Shown piece after piece: positions 6,142 through 7,765 of a stretch of 7,765 bases of DNA (positions are counted from its first letter, which is position 1; each line of letters starts with the position of its first letter). A model generated the notes under the pieces. It had not been told where the DNA came from. It ran no database searches and saw only the letters and a program-made list of their open reading frames with translations. The stretch is from assembly GCA_021797025.1 (NCBI GenBank), contig JAKAAK010000150.1:1-7765 (forward strand). Direction: 5' to 3'. This DNA comes from Thermoplasmata archaeon. Lineage in GTDB: Archaea > Thermoplasmatota > Thermoplasmata > Thermoplasmatales > Thermoplasmataceae. The translations under genes were made by a program, and so were the position numbers.

Positions 6142-6279
6142 ATAAAGTTACAGCAGTATAAACCTGTTAGATCTGACTTCGAATCTATATTGTATATTAT
6201 AAAGTGTAGTGATATGGAGGTTATTTCTGACCCAGTGGATAATATTGTAGCAATAAAAAACGAATATTGGAGATTTTAG
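6142..6279 (+). other. Short open stretch with a possible 21-residue ORF (6214-6279)
   Basis: Just past the 328-residue gene, in another frame, 45 codons are open and end at TAG 6279. The translation has protein-like composition (QQYKPVRSDFESILYII, then MEVISDPVDNIVAIKNEYWRF), but the only ATG is at 6214 and there is no clear ribosome-binding site. It may be chance, a tiny gene, or the worn 3' end of a former gene. I would not call it a confident CDS. Confidence 0.2.
6255..6260 (-). terminator. Candidate T-tract terminator after the integrase
   Basis: Six consecutive T on the minus strand (CGTTTTTTATTG context) lie about 31 nt past the integrase stop codon. Oligo-T runs without a stem are typical archaeal terminators. 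Confidence 0.35.
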
Positions 6280-6290
6280 GTCAATTTTAT

Positions 6291-7631
6291 TCATCTTTCC
6301 CAGTTATGATCAGGGGGTAGCCGTACAACTGCCTTGTCTCCCCGGGGGTATATCTGCACCAGTTCCCATCCCCTGTTAAGGTATGATTCCAGTTCCCCTT
6401 CTGGTATTGTCTTATGCCGGTTTCCGTTATTAAGAATATCTGCCTTCTTGTCCCTGAATATTTCTCTTAACTTATCCTGGAGATCGTTTATATCTAAATC
6501 CATGAGCTCTTCTTTTTCCTTTTCCGATAACTTTGTGCCATATGCAGTTTCAAGTATCATTATTGCGGTCTCCCTCATGGTGCTCGATGTTATCTTGGCA
6601 ACATCATCTTCGTTCATGCCATGGCTTTCCGTTTCAAAAAATTTTGTTGCCCTTACATATGCCGATCTCATTTCTTCTATCATGTCCGGTGGCAGTCTTT
6701 TATTGGTGGAATACCTGGCCTCTATATCCCCCTTGTGCCCCATGAAGAACATCCTCCATGGGTGGGAAATCAGTCCCTTGTTTTCAGCATTGTCAAGGGC
6801 AGTTGCAAAATACGCCCTCAGCACGTAGGGCCTCCATGAATATTCTGAACTGTTTATTGCCTTCCTTATATCTCTTGTTGCCAGCTGGGTTCTGATGAAT
6901 TTATGGGTAATTCTTCCCTGGGAATCAAGCTTGAACAGTGGAGTCTCAGAAGTAAGCACTTCACCGTCATTGATTCTTGATTCGATATATTCTTTCAGGT
7001 ACGTAACACCTTCAGACCCTAGAAATGAAAAATAAGAGTTGTTTGCCTTGCTCAGGGTATACCTGACTGTGACCATTGTGGGTATTTTCTCAAACTCCAC
7101 TTTCCGATTATCTATCCTCATTTCTGGAAAATCTGATATCTTTAATCCGTCAGTACCCTCAGCATTGCCCAGAGTTTCGGGCCTGAGCCCTGAAAAAGCT
7201 AGCAGGGATATCGCTACTCTTGCACGTGGAGATCCGTTTCTGAGAATCTTCGCAAGTTCTGTTTTTTCAGGTATCCTTTCACCCTCAACCCTAGGGGACC
7301 TGTTCTCATAAGCAATATTCACCCCGAATTTGAAATCCATTCCATTGAATCCCAGCCATGAACGCAGAACCTTCTTATAACGGGAAATATATGATCCAGC
7401 CTTGCCTTCCCGCTCCATTTTCCTGACAAAATCCATGAAATCGTTCCTGAGTTTACCGCTCTTCGCATCATCAACTATGGAATATGGAGAGGAACCTGTC
7501 AGTTCACAGTAATATCCTAATCCCCGGAGATAAACCGTAGCCGTCAGATACGATTTCGCCCTTAAATTATCAAACCATCTGGATATATTCGTGTCCTCCA
7601 GCATTCTGTTATATTTCCCCTCAAAAGTCAT
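6291..7631 (-). CDS. int: Tyrosine recombinase (archaeal integrase)
   Basis: This 446-residue protein should catalyse site-specific integration and excision of the element at the adjacent tRNA-Pro. An N-terminal helical core-binding domain covers about 1-110. The catalytic domain shows Arg150 in LLAFSGLRPETLG, a probable beta-hairpin Lys195 (TLSKANNSY), box II as YVLRAYFATAL with Arg272 (Tyr269 where His is usual), His299 in FMGHKGDIEARYS, and the nucleophile Tyr307. The set R-K-YxxR-H-Y is complete apart from the His-to-Tyr change. About 140 residues follow the Tyr: a helical charged segment, then a terminal ESYLNRGWELVQIYPRGDKA module ending near 438, reminiscent of a small C-terminal module of some archaeal integrases. 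The ATG at 7631 has a TATA-like box 25 bp upstream and no Shine-Dalgarno site, so it is probably leaderless. The gene is less A+T-rich than the rest of the element. Confidence 0.92.
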   Translation of the reverse strand: MTFEGKYNRMLEDTNISRWFDNLRAKSYLTATVYLRGLGYYCELTGSSPYSIVDDAKSGKLRNDFMDFVRKMEREGKAGSYISRYKKVLRSWLGFNGMDFKFGVNIAYENRSPRVEGERIPEKTELAKILRNGSPRARVAISLLAFSGLRPETLGNAEGTDGLKISDFPEMRIDNRKVEFEKIPTMVTVRYTLSKANNSYFSFLGSEGVTYLKEYIESRINDGEVLTSETPLFKLDSQGRITHKFIRTQLATRDIRKAINSSEYSWRPYVLRAYFATALDNAENKGLISHPWRMFFMGHKGDIEARYSTNKRLPPDMIEEMRSAYVRATKFFETESHGMNEDDVAKITSSTMRETAIMILETAYGTKLSEKEKEELMDLDINDLQDKLREIFRDKKADILNNGNRHKTIPEGELESYLNRGWELVQIYPRGDKAVVRLPPDHNWER

Positions 7632-7652
7632 AAATATAGAATAGCCTGATTG

Positions 7653-7660
7653 ATATTAAA
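7653..7660 (-). promoter_or_regulatory. Candidate TATA box of the integrase
   Basis: The minus strand reads TTTAATAT within an A/T-rich run, centred about 25 bp before the integrase ATG. This would give a leaderless transcript. It lies between the tRNA 3' end and the gene, so integration or excision would leave the promoter on the element. Confidence 0.4.
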
Positions 7661-7688
7661 TTTTATGGTATTCGCTTATGAACATCCA

Positions 7689-7735
7689 TGGGTCTGTCCG
7701 GATTTGGACCGGAGTCTCCAACTCCCGAAGCTGGA
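7689..7735. other. Presumed attachment site (att) in the tRNA-Pro 3' half
   Basis: Elements with this integrase type usually recombine within the 3' half of the target tRNA, between the anticodon loop and the discriminator base. The span given is the anticodon-to-3'-end part. The exact core can only be set by comparison with the second copy, which is not in this window: no further copy of the T-arm sequence was seen. Confidence 0.4.
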
Positions 7736-7761
7736 AGGATGCCAGGCTACCCCACAAACCC
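7689..7761 (-). tRNA. tRNA-Pro (anticodon CGG)
   Basis: A full cloverleaf folds on the minus strand. The acceptor stem pairs GGGTTTG with CAGACCC, with one G-U pair, and discriminator A at 7689. The D arm is GGGT/ATCC, the anticodon stem CCAGC/GTTGG, the loop TTCGGGA with anticodon CGG and G37 as usual for proline, a 4-nt variable region, and the T stem TCCGG/CCGGA with loop TCCAAAT. There is no intron, and CCA is not encoded (the next bases are TGG). The 3' end faces the integrase, making this the likely integration target. The gene is complete, so the element restores the 3' end it replaced. Confidence 0.93.
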
Positions 7762-7765
7762 TAGG

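Larger units (their letters stand above)
1..7700. mobile_element. Part of a tRNA-Pro-integrated archaeal plasmid/virus-like element
   Basis: A tyrosine recombinase gene begins 57 bp past the 3' end of a complete tRNA-Pro gene and is followed by an SF3 replication helicase, a HerA/VirB4-type ATPase and several small unrecognised genes. This is the standard content and layout of archaeal integrative elements. The element should lie on the 3' side of the tRNA, that is from about 7689 leftwards past position 1. The recombinase is intact, so the attachment site is not inside it, unlike SSV-type elements that split their integrase gene. The left boundary, a second copy of the tRNA 3' end, is not in the window. 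Whether the element is a plasmid or a virus is open, because no capsid, relaxase or pilus gene is visible. The extent is inferred. Confidence 0.65.

Noticed and set aside
6334..6839. Three plus-strand open frames of 70-164 codons
   Set aside because: All are antisense to the integrase catalytic and C-terminal regions, and have Ser/Leu-rich shadow composition.
7039..7311. 90-codon plus-strand open frame
   Set aside because: Antisense to the integrase region that encodes the catalytic Arg150 box.
1..7765. CRISPR array or toxin-antitoxin pair
   Set aside because: No regularly spaced direct repeats were seen. The four 11-mers in the helicase gene alternate in orientation and are unevenly spaced. 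None of the small genes shows a recognisable toxin or antitoxin motif.

Overview
The window looks like the right-hand part of an integrated archaeal plasmid- or virus-like element, most plausibly from a Thermoplasmatales-type host. The host guess is inference. It rests on the archaeal tRNA-Pro without an encoded CCA, an archaeal tyrosine integrase, promoters of TATA-box/leaderless type, strong GAGGTG ribosome-binding sites inside an operon, and A+T-rich coding with many ATA and AGA/AGG codons.

Layout from right to left. A complete tRNA-Pro(CGG) gene (7689-7761, minus) sits at the right edge. Immediately past its 3' end, in the same direction, is a complete 446-residue tyrosine recombinase (6291-7631, minus). 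This is the classic arrangement of an element inserted into the 3' end of a tRNA gene, with the element extending leftwards. The second attachment site is not in the window. Next comes an unrecognised 328-residue protein on the plus strand (5150-6136). A very A+T-rich divergent intergenic region follows (4966-5149), holding short repeats and palindromes. From there a tight five-gene operon runs leftwards on the minus strand: four small proteins of 53, 51, 58 and 94 residues, then a 755-residue superfamily 3 (D5/P4-type) helicase that is probably the element's replication protein. The first three small genes are easy to miss by length. All five have a GAGGT(G) Shine-Dalgarno sequence, and neighbouring genes overlap or abut.

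Beyond the helicase stop codon lies a decayed DDE transposase (about 1500-1936, minus), with two in-frame stops, a frameshift and a lost catalytic Glu. Then comes a membrane-anchored HerA/FtsK/VirB4-superfamily ATPase (minus, starting at about 1373) that runs open off the left edge. It fits a DNA-transfer or packaging motor.

The most striking unexplained signal is inside the helicase gene. Four copies of an 11-bp sequence, AAGTTGGRCAC, lie between 2271 and 2502 in alternating orientation, forming two similar inverted-repeat pairs about 156 bp apart. They fall in the segment coding for a polar, apparently unstructured linker and are read in different frames. The DNA, not the peptide, therefore seems to be what is conserved. 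An iteron-like origin or binding site for the element's own replication protein is a reasonable hypothesis.

Together the genes suggest a self-contained element: integration (tyrosine recombinase), replication (SF3 helicase, possibly with in-gene iterons), transfer or packaging (membrane ATPase), and a set of novel small proteins co-expressed with the helicase. Whether it is a virus or a conjugative plasmid cannot be decided from this window.
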